From positions 124,001 to 188,000 of the forward strand of contig JAQGOL010000042.1 in assembly GCA_028293625.1 (NCBI GenBank): a stretch of 64,000 bases of DNA, given 5' to 3'. A model generated the notes under the pieces. That model did not search any database. It was not told the origin of the DNA and was given only the letters and a program-made list of their open reading frames with translations. Of the stretch, positions 53,287 to 62,636 are shown piece after piece. A program made the position numbers and the translations under genes. The first letter of the stretch is position 1. Each line of letters begins with the position of its first letter. The DNA is from Chthoniobacteraceae bacterium (lineage in GTDB: Bacteria; Verrucomicrobiota; Verrucomicrobiia; Chthoniobacterales; Chthoniobacteraceae).

Positions 53287-54954
53287 TTAGATGACATGGC
53301 TTACCATGCGCTTTTCAGTGCCCGCCCGAATCGGGGAGATTTTGACGACATTTTCCGAGTCGTAATCAATCAGCTGAAGCCAGTCTTCCGTGATGTCGGT
53401 CGGCGGAAAGATATCGTTTTCCGAATACTCCGCTTCAAATGAAAGCCGCAAATCCGATTCGCTGATTCCTTCGTCCTCGTTTCCCGCTATCGCGCGTTTG
53501 ATCGCCAGCCCTTTTGCACGCTCGACAATGGAAGAGATAATGGCGCCGCTGATCAGATCGCTGCGGTAGAGGATTTCCCGTTTGCCGCTTCTTAAAGTAA
53601 TGCTGAGAAACCGGTTCTCCGGCCGATGCGAGAAGCTTAGGTCGATCATCTTTTCCACCAATGCATCGGCGGCCTCGGCCGCGGTTCCCTTCTCCCGAAC
53701 CAAGGCCGGATCATACGGCAGATTGGGGGTTAGATAGATCCTGAATATTTCACGGGCGCCTTCCCGATTGGGACGGTTGACCTTGATTTTCCGGTCGATC
53801 CGGCCCGGCCGAAGCACAGCGGGGTCAATCAGGTCGGCGCGATTCGAGGCGAGAATGATGACCACCTGGTTAAGCGACTCGATTCCGTCCATCTCGGTGC
53901 AAAACATCGGCACGAGCGTCGAGAGAATACTGGAATGCCGCGTGGCGCGTCGCGTCCCAAGGATGCTCTCGGCTTCATCAATGAAAAGAAATGGCAGATA
54001 ACCTTCCTTCCGCTTCTCGCGGGCAGTGGAAAAGATCTCGCGCACCATCCGTTCACTTTCGCCCACCCACATATTGAGGATCTCAGGTCCTTTGATATGC
54101 ATGAAATACTCGCGCATCTCCTGACCGGTCTGCTTTTGAAGCTGGTGGGTAAGGTTATAGGCGGTCGCTTTGCCGATCAGCGTTTTGCCGCATCCGGGAG
54201 GGCCATGAAGAAGGAAACCTTTGGGGGTTTGATGGTCAAACCGGCGAAAAAGATCCGGGCGCAGCAAAGGGAGTTCAATCGCATCGCGGATCGCATGCAA
54301 AGCCTCCTGCTGGCCGCCGACTTTCTCCCAAGGCAATTCAGGCACGCTATCTAAAAAGTATTCATCTGAATGCGGCTGTGCGAGGACCTCCACGGCAACC
54401 TTGAAATTGGAATCCACGCGCACCTCGTCGCCGGCTTTGAGCTTGGCATCCATGAGCGCGTCGCTGCGATGAAGCACCAGGGATTGCACACCGTGTTCTG
54501 TTCCAACACGCAACCGATCGGGCCCCAGCAACTCGCTGACCTTGGTCACCGGTCCCGTCCTGTCATACCCAAGGTCACCAACAATAACGTACGCCTCGTT
54601 CACCAGCACCCGGGTGCCGCGCCGCAACGAGCGCATTTCAACCCGCGGATCGCAATTGCAAAAATAGTCGGAACCGGCCACGACAATCTGCGCCGTCTCC
54701 AAATTTGCCGCGCTTAAAAACGTTCCAATCCGATTGGCCGGTGAACTGAGCTTTTTAATAATCTGATCCATCTTCTCGATAGCCTGCCGCGCCTCGATGA
54801 TCATTTCCTCCTGCTCGGCCACTTCCATGCGCAAGTCGAGCAACTCACGCCGCAGCATTTCTCCAGGCGGCAGGGAGGCGATGAGCTGGTCGAGCTGTCC
54901 AACCACTCCCAAGTGAAATTCTGAAGAGTCGGTATTCATAGATGGTTCGTCCAT
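53287..54954 (-). CDS. arc: Proteasomal AAA ATPase, ARC/Mpa-type
   Basis: 555 residues from the ATG at 54954; a TTG at 54996 would add 14 residues, and another ATG is five codons later. A coiled coil (about 28-72) for Pup binding precedes two OB-like domains (about 75-195). The AAA core has Walker A at 251-258 (G-P-P-G-C-G-K-T), Walker B near 322-329 (F-L-F-I-D-E-A-E), a pore loop region (W-V-G-E-S near 296) and arginine fingers in L-R-P-G-R-I-D-R. It would unfold pupylated proteins. Unlike Mpa of mycobacteria, the C-terminus is S-H-V-I and lacks the penultimate tyrosine needed to open the 20S gate. Confidence 0.88.
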   Translation of the reverse strand: MDEPSMNTDSSEFHLGVVGQLDQLIASLPPGEMLRRELLDLRMEVAEQEEMIIEARQAIEKMDQIIKKLSSPANRIGTFLSAANLETAQIVVAGSDYFCNCDPRVEMRSLRRGTRVLVNEAYVIVGDLGYDRTGPVTKVSELLGPDRLRVGTEHGVQSLVLHRSDALMDAKLKAGDEVRVDSNFKVAVEVLAQPHSDEYFLDSVPELPWEKVGGQQEALHAIRDAIELPLLRPDLFRRFDHQTPKGFLLHGPPGCGKTLIGKATAYNLTHQLQKQTGQEMREYFMHIKGPEILNMWVGESERMVREIFSTAREKRKEGYLPFLFIDEAESILGTRRATRHSSILSTLVPMFCTEMDGIESLNQVVIILASNRADLIDPAVLRPGRIDRKIKVNRPNREGAREIFRIYLTPNLPYDPALVREKGTAAEAADALVEKMIDLSFSHRPENRFLSITLRSGKREILYRSDLISGAIISSIVERAKGLAIKRAIAGNEDEGISESDLRLSFEAEYSENDIFPPTDITEDWLQLIDYDSENVVKISPIRAGTEKRMVSHVI

Positions 54955-55112
54955 GCGATTGTCCCCAAAGATTACGCTCACTCGCGGTTCTGGCAAATTG
55001 CGGGAGTCGGAGGAGGGATAACGCGCGCGTCTACCAACTTGTCGACGGCGAGCGCCTCAGGGGACGTAAAAAATTCGGATTCTGAAGCAATCCGGTGCTT
55101 CCGCCGTACGGC

Positions 55113-58025
55113 TTAGTCGGCCGATGCCGGAAACGCCTGGACGCGCTGGCCGTCCGCCGCCATCCAGACCCGCAGCACTCCGTCCTGCCCGCCTGCCATC
55201 ACCAGCTTGCCGTCGGCTGTCGCGGCGACACCCTGGATAAAATCGACCGCGTCGGGAAATGAGCGGATTTCTTTGCCGTCCGTTGCCACGAGCCGCACTT
55301 TGGGATCGCCGGAGCCGGTCAAAACCTGGTCGCCAACACCGACAAACCTCACCGAGGTGATCTCTTTGTCGTAGCCTTCGATATTCTTTTTTCGCTCCCC
55401 GGTGGGAACATCCCAAACCTTCACCACATTATCGGCACCGCCGGTGACAAGGGTGCGTCCATCCAGACTCCAGCTTACCGAGAGAACATGATGGCTGTGC
55501 CCTTCAAAAGCACGCGTAACCTTGCCGCTCTCCAGATCAACCACGCGTGCGATTTTATCCGCCGCACCTGAGGCAATCGATGCGCCATCGGGCGAAAACT
55601 CAAGCGCCAGAACCGTGTCAGTATGGACATTGGGCAGATCCTTGATCATCTCGCCCGTGGCAGTGTTCCATATCTTGATCTCGCCGCCACGCGATGGCTC
55701 TCCTCCCCCCGTTGCCAGCAGTTTTCCATCGGGACTGAAAGCAAGGGCGCAGACCCGGTCGGCAAACGGCGACTCCACCGAACCAATAACGGACCCGGCT
55801 TTCCATTGGGCACGAACATTCCACGATTTAACCGACTGATCGCGGAGTCCGGAAATCAGCACGCCGCCTGGCGTGAATGCCAGCGTTGCGACCGCCGCAT
55901 TTGATCCGTCCAGCACATCGAATGGCGTCCCGGTTTCCGCGCTCCAGGTATGAATCAACCGGTCCTCGCCCGCCGTGGCGATCATTTGGTTATCGGGCGA
56001 AAACGTGACGGCGAGAACCGGCAACGCGGCTTCCGCAACCGTCTTGCGCGCTGTCTGAAGCGCATCATCCGCTTTAACTCGGGCGATTTCCGCGGTATCG
56101 ACCGCGGCCTTCGCTTGAGCCAGTGCCGCGGAAAATTTCTGCTCCTCCGCCCGGCCCAGCACCAGCTCGTTTGCGGCAACCTCGGCCACCTGTTGAGATT
56201 TTCCGACAGCATCCCCGGCAGCGGCGTATTTTTTTGCGGCGGGTTCAATTTTGTCGGCCGCCTGTTTCCGCTGCGCGGTGCGTTGATCCCGCTCCGCCTT
56301 GGCCTTGGCTGCTTCCTGCAGGCGTGCGCCGGATTCAGCCAACGCTTTATCGATGGCAGGCTGATCCGGAGGAGTTGCGCCCTTGAGAGTCTCCGCGTCA
56401 TTCTTTGCCTGCTGCGCGGTTTTCTCGGCCAATTCAAACGCGTCGGCCGCCTTTTTTAATTCTACGTCCGCGTCGGCCAACGATTGTTCAGCCGCGATTT
56501 TCGCGTCACCGGCTTCCTTTAACTCCTTTTGTTTTGCCTCCACCTCTTTCTGGCGGGGCGGGACCGCCTCTTCAGCCTTTTTGACGCGGTCCCTGGAGGT
56601 TTGAAGCAGCTTTTCTGAGTTCTGCACGACTTCTTTGCGGTAGGCCGCATCGCGCACGGCGATCTGGAGGCGCCGGTCACGCGCCTCGGCGAGCTCTTTT
56701 GCGTAGCGGTTTCCCTGCATCTCGCCAACCTGCTTGCCGCTTCGATCCCACAATTTGATCACGCCATTGCCTGCTGTGGCGACGCGCTTGCCATCGGGGC
56801 GAACGGCCATTGATGTCACCGGCGCGCCATGGGTTATTTGCAAAAGACTTTGCGCCTTTTCAACGTCCCAGATTCGCGCGCTCCCATCGCTGCTCGCCGA
56901 AACCAACTGACCCGCACCGCCACCAATCCGGCTTAAAGTGGTAATCGGCGCCGTGTGCCCGGCAAGCTCTTTAAGAGGCGCAAGCGTTTCATTCCAGACC
57001 CGGATCACGTTATCAGCACCGCCGGATGCGATCTGTTGATTTGAATCACCAAGCCAAGCAAGCGCTGTCACCGCGGCGGGTGTCTCTGCTTTGGCCACTG
57101 CCGCTCCATCCGCGACATTCCAAATCAAGAGGCTTTTATCCTGGGAACCGCATGCCAGCTTCGTTTCATCCTGCGAAAACTCCATGGCGCTGATTGGCCC
57201 GGCCGCGGCTTTAAACGAACGCACCACTGTTCCGTTGGCCGCCTCAAGAATCTTTACATTGCCATCCGAACCCGAGGCAGCCATCCATTTCCCACCGGGG
57301 CTCACCGTTACAGTATCTCCCACTTCGGGAAACGCGCACTCAGGCGAGCTTTTGATCAAGTTAAAGAGCTTTACCTCGCGATAACCTGCCGCCGCCAGGA
57401 GTGTCCCCTCGGGATTGAATGCCAAAGCGTTAATCTGGTCGCGATTGGCGGTTTCATTCGCAATCAGGCGGCCCGATGGCAGGTGATAAATGGAAACCCG
57501 GTTTCCGCGGGCGCACGCGCCAAATTGCCCATCGGCGCTCATTGCCACGGCAAAGATCGCGCGAAGCCCTTCGGGCAATGGCTGCCATTGGAGAACCCGC
57601 TCAATTTTCTTGGAAGGCTTCGCCCCCTGATCGATCCACAATTTAAAAAGGCCAAGCTGTTCGGAAGTCAGATCGCGGGCCCGCGCTTTGTTGTCGCGCG
57701 GCGGCATCAGGAGATCGGAATCGAGATGAGCTGCCGCCTGCAGGGCGAGACTGTCATCCGCGTGTCCCGGCACAATGGCAGGTCCCGAATCGCCGCCTTT
57801 CAGAAGAAGTTCAGGCGTTTCCATATTGAGCCCTGCCTTCGCGCTGGTCTTGCTATGGCACGCCAGACAGTTCTCGTTTAAAAAAGGAATCAGATCGCGA
57901 GCAAAATCAACCGGCTCGGCGCGCGTGACCGCAGCGATCGCAATCGGCGTTTTGTCCGCCGCAATGGCGGTAATGGGTCCAAAAAGAAACGGGGCCAGCC
58001 CAAGGAAAAAACCGCGTGGATTCAT
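55113..58025 (-). CDS. Cytochrome-like WD40 protein with an internal coiled coil
   Basis: 970 residues with a signal peptide. Near the start is a c-type heme motif C-L-A-C-H in the PSD-type cytochrome domain (D-L-I-P-F-L-N-E-N-C, then L-M-P-P). WD40 blades follow (about 155-440), such as V-W-N-E-T-L and I-W-D-V-E. A long helical, alanine/lysine-rich coiled coil then occupies about 460-670, and a second set of WD40 blades runs to the end. Heme-bearing WD40 proteins are common in PVC operons with DUF1549/1553. Its ATG abuts the stop of the PPC gene. The molecular job is unknown; electron transfer or surface scaffolding is likely. Confidence 0.82.
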   Translation of the reverse strand: MNPRGFFLGLAPFLFGPITAIAADKTPIAIAAVTRAEPVDFARDLIPFLNENCLACHSKTSAKAGLNMETPELLLKGGDSGPAIVPGHADDSLALQAAAHLDSDLLMPPRDNKARARDLTSEQLGLFKLWIDQGAKPSKKIERVLQWQPLPEGLRAIFAVAMSADGQFGACARGNRVSIYHLPSGRLIANETANRDQINALAFNPEGTLLAAAGYREVKLFNLIKSSPECAFPEVGDTVTVSPGGKWMAASGSDGNVKILEAANGTVVRSFKAAAGPISAMEFSQDETKLACGSQDKSLLIWNVADGAAVAKAETPAAVTALAWLGDSNQQIASGGADNVIRVWNETLAPLKELAGHTAPITTLSRIGGGAGQLVSASSDGSARIWDVEKAQSLLQITHGAPVTSMAVRPDGKRVATAGNGVIKLWDRSGKQVGEMQGNRYAKELAEARDRRLQIAVRDAAYRKEVVQNSEKLLQTSRDRVKKAEEAVPPRQKEVEAKQKELKEAGDAKIAAEQSLADADVELKKAADAFELAEKTAQQAKNDAETLKGATPPDQPAIDKALAESGARLQEAAKAKAERDQRTAQRKQAADKIEPAAKKYAAAGDAVGKSQQVAEVAANELVLGRAEEQKFSAALAQAKAAVDTAEIARVKADDALQTARKTVAEAALPVLAVTFSPDNQMIATAGEDRLIHTWSAETGTPFDVLDGSNAAVATLAFTPGGVLISGLRDQSVKSWNVRAQWKAGSVIGSVESPFADRVCALAFSPDGKLLATGGGEPSRGGEIKIWNTATGEMIKDLPNVHTDTVLALEFSPDGASIASGAADKIARVVDLESGKVTRAFEGHSHHVLSVSWSLDGRTLVTGGADNVVKVWDVPTGERKKNIEGYDKEITSVRFVGVGDQVLTGSGDPKVRLVATDGKEIRSFPDAVDFIQGVAATADGKLVMAGGQDGVLRVWMAADGQRVQAFPASAD

Positions 58026-60164
58026 TTATTTGGTCTCCGCCTTCACCACGATTTCAATGGGCGCTGAATAGACGGTGAGCGTCACATCCTTCCCTTTGAA
58101 TTTCCCTTTTGTCAGGGCGCTGAAATAAATGGTGTGAGTGCCAGGCGGAATCTTGACGGCAGCCAGATCAATCGTGGCGGTGGCGGCGGCATCCGCATCG
58201 AATTCCTTGAACGCCTCGATTCCCGGCGCTCCGTAAGCCTTCAACTTGAGAACCTCCTTGAACTCGTCCCGGCGTGTGATTTTTAAGGGAATCTCCAACT
58301 TCCCGCCCACCGCAATTTCCCACTGTTTAACCTCAAGCGGGTCCACGCTGACCGGCGCCGTTTCCGCTGCATTAACGGCAAGCGGGAAATCGCGGGTCAA
58401 ACGCACCGGCACCGGGTCATTATTGTAATCGGCGATATTCCAGGTGACCGTCCCGCCTCGGGCGTCGTGTGCCAGGTCAATGCTGCCAGCCTTTGCTTTG
58501 CCAATAATCCGCATGGCGCCAATTGATCTTTGGACGGATTCCGCGGCAGTCAAAAGCAGAAGTGCCTCCGTCTTACCAGCGGGAATCTTTGACGGAAGCG
58601 AAGTGACGCCCGGTGGCAAACCTTCCACGTTAAGATCAATCTCGCCGCCGAAGTTATCCTGCCGGAAAGCGATCACGCGGACAGCGCTCGTGCCGCCTCC
58701 TCGAAGTATCAGCGCGCGGGGTGCCGCGCCGCGGTCATCCGGTTTTGAAGGAGGAAACTCCACGAGCGCCGCGAGTTGAAAATCGGGTTTTTCCTTCCGG
58801 ATCACAAGCCGGTATCCGTTTCGGGGATCGTTGCGCGCGTTGCCAAAAAGATCCCGCACCGTCACCCTGTAAAGCCCATCCTCTTTGGATTCAAAGCGGA
58901 GAACCGGGTCGCCGTTCACCGTATTAAAGCGCGGACCGCCCAAATTCGCATCCGATCCATACGCTTCCTGGATATCGGCCTTCTCGCGTTGAATGAGAAG
59001 GAACGGGCTGGTTGGCAGGCCGAGCCGGGCTGAAAAAATCTCGACCCAATAAACGTCTCCCTTTTTGGCTTCAAACGAAAAGCAATCCGAGTCCGCCGCC
59101 GGATAAAACTGGCCGGCCACCTCGCAGGGGAGATCGAGTTTTTGAGCCTGCTCGGGGCGATTGTTTGGCTCCTGTTCAAGGGCAACCGGCCCCTCGGCAA
59201 AGCCGATGAACTGTGGGTTCGCCACGCCGTTTGCACCTTTGAACCGGAACGAAAATCCCTCCGCCATGACAGAACCCGCGCCGCACAATCCATCAACACG
59301 CGTTTCGCCCGCCGATGGCACATCGATTTCGACTTCCAATTTTTCCAGCGCTCTTCCGCCTGCCGCGCTGATATTCGCCTGACTGCTTCCCGGAAGATGT
59401 GTTCCAAAAAGAGTGAACCTGCTTTTGGTGCCGCGCACTCCCGCCGATGGAAAAACAAATTCGACACGCGGCCCGCTCCTTATCGCGAGCCGGTATCCGT
59501 ATTCGGGACCGCCGGCAAACGTGAGATCGTTGAGCCGCAGCCCATAAATGCCATCAGCCGGAGCAATAAAATCGAGGAGTCCATTAAGGCGGCTTGCGTC
59601 AAGCTCGCGGCCGGCCGGATCGAGAATTGCCAGCACCGGGCTGAGGCGCGAATCAATGCCGGCAGCCATGCATTCGACGCTCAGACGCTCCCCTTTTTTG
59701 GCGTTGAACTTGAAAAAATCAAACGCCGCGGCGGCTACAACGCCGTTAAAAAGAGAGTCGCCTGAGAGCTCGGCCGCCGTTTCGGGTTTATCGTTCGGCT
59801 TCGATTCCACGCTTTCCGGCAGGTCGCCAACCACAAACACACGTGGATTGGAAACGCCGAACTTACTCGCCACACGCACATCGTAAGTGCCAACGGGCAC
59901 TTCGCCGCCAATCGTCACCGTAAACGCGTTTGGCTCGGGTTTCTTTTTCGCCGTAATCCCCGGATGCGAAAAATAGAGCTGATCAATCTCTTCGATCGAA
60001 CCGCCCGTGACGGCGAGTTCGACCTCGGTGCCGCTCCTGCCGCCTGCCGGGAAAACCGTGGCCAGGGTGAGAGAAGGCAGTTGAGCAGAAACGAGATTTG
60101 CCGCGATAAAAAAGAGCGCGCACGGGATCGCCACCCGGCGACTGGGGAGGAACGGGCTTAACAC
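58026..60164 (-). CDS. Secreted protein with PPC (pre-peptidase C-terminal) domains
   Basis: 712 residues from a GTG, three bases after the DUF1553 stop. Signal peptide (A-I-P-C-A-L-F-F-I-A-A-N-L-V-S-A). It has beta-rich repeats: an IPT/TIG-like start (V-F-P-A-G-G-R-S-G-T-E-V), PPC domains with E-S-K-P-N-D-K-P-E-T-A and E-Q-E-P-N-N-R-P-E-Q-A, and a C-terminal beta-sandwich. No catalytic site is seen. Such proteins accompany DUF1501, DUF1549/1553 and WD40 genes in PVC bacteria and are assumed to be surface or extracellular. Function unknown. Confidence 0.82.
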   Translation of the reverse strand: MLSPFLPSRRVAIPCALFFIAANLVSAQLPSLTLATVFPAGGRSGTEVELAVTGGSIEEIDQLYFSHPGITAKKKPEPNAFTVTIGGEVPVGTYDVRVASKFGVSNPRVFVVGDLPESVESKPNDKPETAAELSGDSLFNGVVAAAAFDFFKFNAKKGERLSVECMAAGIDSRLSPVLAILDPAGRELDASRLNGLLDFIAPADGIYGLRLNDLTFAGGPEYGYRLAIRSGPRVEFVFPSAGVRGTKSRFTLFGTHLPGSSQANISAAGGRALEKLEVEIDVPSAGETRVDGLCGAGSVMAEGFSFRFKGANGVANPQFIGFAEGPVALEQEPNNRPEQAQKLDLPCEVAGQFYPAADSDCFSFEAKKGDVYWVEIFSARLGLPTSPFLLIQREKADIQEAYGSDANLGGPRFNTVNGDPVLRFESKEDGLYRVTVRDLFGNARNDPRNGYRLVIRKEKPDFQLAALVEFPPSKPDDRGAAPRALILRGGGTSAVRVIAFRQDNFGGEIDLNVEGLPPGVTSLPSKIPAGKTEALLLLTAAESVQRSIGAMRIIGKAKAGSIDLAHDARGGTVTWNIADYNNDPVPVRLTRDFPLAVNAAETAPVSVDPLEVKQWEIAVGGKLEIPLKITRRDEFKEVLKLKAYGAPGIEAFKEFDADAAATATIDLAAVKIPPGTHTIYFSALTKGKFKGKDVTLTVYSAPIEIVVKAETK

Positions 60165-60167
60165 GGT

Positions 60168-62636
60168 TTAATGATTAAAGAGGAATTCCTTCGTGTTGAT
60201 GATGGCCCACAAAATGTCTTCGTAGCCCTGGCGTTTGCTCTGGAGTTCCGGAAGCGGCTTGCCGTCGGGCCCGTTGCGAGGCTTTTCGACATGGCTTTTT
60301 GCAATAGCGAGTTCACGCGCCTCAGGCTCCCTTGAATACGCCAGCAGATGCAGGTCGCGCAGCTTCTCCTCGTCGGGCCGGACATCGGCAGCCAGGAGCG
60401 CCGCGCGGCCGGTATCCGCGGAAAGCGCTTGTTGGATTTCCTTTGAGTTTAATAAATGAAGGCTTTGGGCAAGACTCGCTTCCTGGGTGCGCTCGCACTC
60501 GCAGGCACTCGAAGAATCAGGCCGTCCAAAGACGGTTAGAAAATAGGAACTCGCGTTAAAACTATTGTCCGGGAGCGCAATGGCATGCGTGCCCGGCGGT
60601 AAACCGGCAAAGCTGCTGCGGCCATTGATCACCTGATTAACGCCATCGAGGAGCACCTCCGCGGGAAGCCGCTTTGGGTAATAACGCGAGAAATTCTGCC
60701 GGTCCGATTTATTGAATTCGTTTGGAAGCGCGCTCAGCCGGTAAGTGCGGGACTGGGCGATCGAACGAATCAGCGCCTTCAAATCAAAGCCGCTTTCGCT
60801 GAAATGCCGAGCCAATGCATCAAGCAGCTCCGGATTGGACGGCGGATTGGTTTCCCGCATGTCATCCTCAGGCTCAACGATCCCGCGATTGAAGAAATGC
60901 TTCCAATACCGATTGGCCAGCGAACGGGCAAAGAACGGATTTTCTTTTCCACCAATCCAATCGGCGAGCGCCAGACGCGGATCGTCATCGGGCGCGATCT
61001 CAACCGGGGCGGCTCCAAGGGCGACCGGTTTGACAGGCTGCTTGGTTTTTTTATTCTGTGCGACGGCCATCCCGCGCCGATGGAAAATGGTCTCCTCCCC
61101 TTTCCTGCCTACCTGGGAGAAAAACGCCGCGAAACTGTAGTAATCGTTCTGACTCCATTTCTCAAAAGGATGATGATGACATTGCGCGCATTGGAGCCGC
61201 ATCCCGAGGAAAAGCTGGGCGGTATCTTCCAGCTGCTGCTGCGGTTCCTTGACCTGCCGATACCATGCGACCGGCGGATTTTCGGCGATCGCGCCGGAAG
61301 CCGCCACAATTTCGCGCATGAACTGGTCATACGGTTTATTGTTGCGGAGCGAATCGCGAATCCATTCGCGGAACGCGAAGTTGCCTCGGGCATCGGCCGG
61401 TTTCGTGCGTTTGTTACGGAGAAGCGAGCTCCATTTTGTGGCAAAAAAGTCCGCGTAATCGCCGCTCTCGAGCAAAGAGTCAATCAGCTTGTCGCTCTTG
61501 TCGGGGGCGGTATCGGCGGCAAACCGGCGTGTTTCCTCCAGGCTCGGCAGCCGGCCGGCGATATCGAGGCTGACGCGCCGAATAAAGGTCGCGTCATCGC
61601 AAGCGGCCGACGGCGGCATTCCCATCGCCGTGAGTTTCGCGAAGACCAGCTCGTCGATATAATTGCGCGGTGCCGGCAGATTTTCCACCGGCGCGCCGAG
61701 CGGCACCGTGGCGTGGAAGGTGCCCACCTCGGTTTGATAACGCACCATGACGGCGACATCGCCCGGTTGATCAAAGAGCGTTACCCGGCCTACTTCATCG
61801 GTCTTGGCCATGCTTTTTTCATTCGGCTCGTAAAGCGCGCTCCGCGTCACGTCCTGCACGGAGCCGTCGGTATAACGGGCCAGCACGATAAGTTGCTGGT
61901 CACTCCCCAGTGTCATCGTCCTCTGCTTTGGAATCACCTCGATGCGCTCGAGCTTTGGATCGGTTGGCTTGCCGTAAGAAAGTCCCTGTCCGATCCAGCG
62001 CACCAACAAGCGGTAATCGTCCGAGTCCGGCTCAAGCCGTTTTCCGCCACCATGGGGTGCCGTTGCGACTCCCTTTAATAAGAGAAGGCTGTTTTCGGGC
62101 GCCGCGGGGAAAACGCGGCGTCCGCGCGCTTCCTTTACGAGATGCTCGTAATCTTCGGCGGGCTCAAAACCGAGCAACGAAAGCTTAAAGCCATTTTGGC
62201 CGCTGAGTTTCCCGTGGCAGCCGCCTGCGTTGCAACCGGCTTTCGTAAAAATCGGGACGATCTGATTGGCAAAATTGATCGGCGGAAAACTCCCGCTTCC
62301 CTCCACCTTGATCGGCAATGTTGACGCCACCCCGTCCGCCGTCACGGTAAGCATCGCCGCTCCATCACTGATTGCGGAAACCACGCCGTCGCCATCAACG
62401 CTTACCACGTCATTCGGCGCCGCTTCATAGTGCGCCTTATGCGTAAAATCCCGCTCCGCCCCGGACTCCAGTTTTCCTGTCACAATGATCTGCTGGCGCG
62501 CGCCTTTGCCTTTGAGGGCAAGTTCCGTGGTCCCCGTCGCATCGATCCGTAAACCGGTCAGTTTGCCATCGGCGCCGGACGCGGCCGAAACCAGCGAGGC
62601 TGCGAGCGTGAAGAAAGTTACAATCCGCTTTTTCAT
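60168..62636 (-). CDS. DUF1549/DUF1553 domain surface protein (PSD1-type)
   Basis: 822 residues from the ATG at 62636, which shares one base with the DUF1501 stop (TAATG). After a signal peptide (I-V-T-F-F-T-L-A-A-S-L-V-S-A) and an Ig-like segment, a PSD-type region has C-N-A-G-G-C-H-G-K-L-S-G-Q-N-G-F. The DUF1549 part has a C-A-Q-C-H-H-H-P heme-like motif, and the DUF1553 part fills the C-terminal third (N-R-Y-W-K-H-F-F-N-R-G, P-R-N-G near the end). Members are abundant in Planctomycetes and Verrucomicrobia, exported, and of unproven function. Confidence 0.87.
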   Translation of the reverse strand: MKKRIVTFFTLAASLVSAASGADGKLTGLRIDATGTTELALKGKGARQQIIVTGKLESGAERDFTHKAHYEAAPNDVVSVDGDGVVSAISDGAAMLTVTADGVASTLPIKVEGSGSFPPINFANQIVPIFTKAGCNAGGCHGKLSGQNGFKLSLLGFEPAEDYEHLVKEARGRRVFPAAPENSLLLLKGVATAPHGGGKRLEPDSDDYRLLVRWIGQGLSYGKPTDPKLERIEVIPKQRTMTLGSDQQLIVLARYTDGSVQDVTRSALYEPNEKSMAKTDEVGRVTLFDQPGDVAVMVRYQTEVGTFHATVPLGAPVENLPAPRNYIDELVFAKLTAMGMPPSAACDDATFIRRVSLDIAGRLPSLEETRRFAADTAPDKSDKLIDSLLESGDYADFFATKWSSLLRNKRTKPADARGNFAFREWIRDSLRNNKPYDQFMREIVAASGAIAENPPVAWYRQVKEPQQQLEDTAQLFLGMRLQCAQCHHHPFEKWSQNDYYSFAAFFSQVGRKGEETIFHRRGMAVAQNKKTKQPVKPVALGAAPVEIAPDDDPRLALADWIGGKENPFFARSLANRYWKHFFNRGIVEPEDDMRETNPPSNPELLDALARHFSESGFDLKALIRSIAQSRTYRLSALPNEFNKSDRQNFSRYYPKRLPAEVLLDGVNQVINGRSSFAGLPPGTHAIALPDNSFNASSYFLTVFGRPDSSSACECERTQEASLAQSLHLLNSKEIQQALSADTGRAALLAADVRPDEEKLRDLHLLAYSREPEARELAIAKSHVEKPRNGPDGKPLPELQSKRQGYEDILWAIINTKEFLFNH

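Noticed and set aside
54955-55112. Search for a pup gene between the WD40 and ARC genes
   Set aside because: The interval is too short for a 60-residue Pup and contains no G-G-Q or G-G-E ending frame; the 47-base ARC-Dop gap is also too short.
60804-62078. Long plus-strand open frame (424 codons) opposite the DUF1549/1553 gene
   Set aside because: A shadow of high-GC coding sequence; the minus-strand protein has clear domain motifs.
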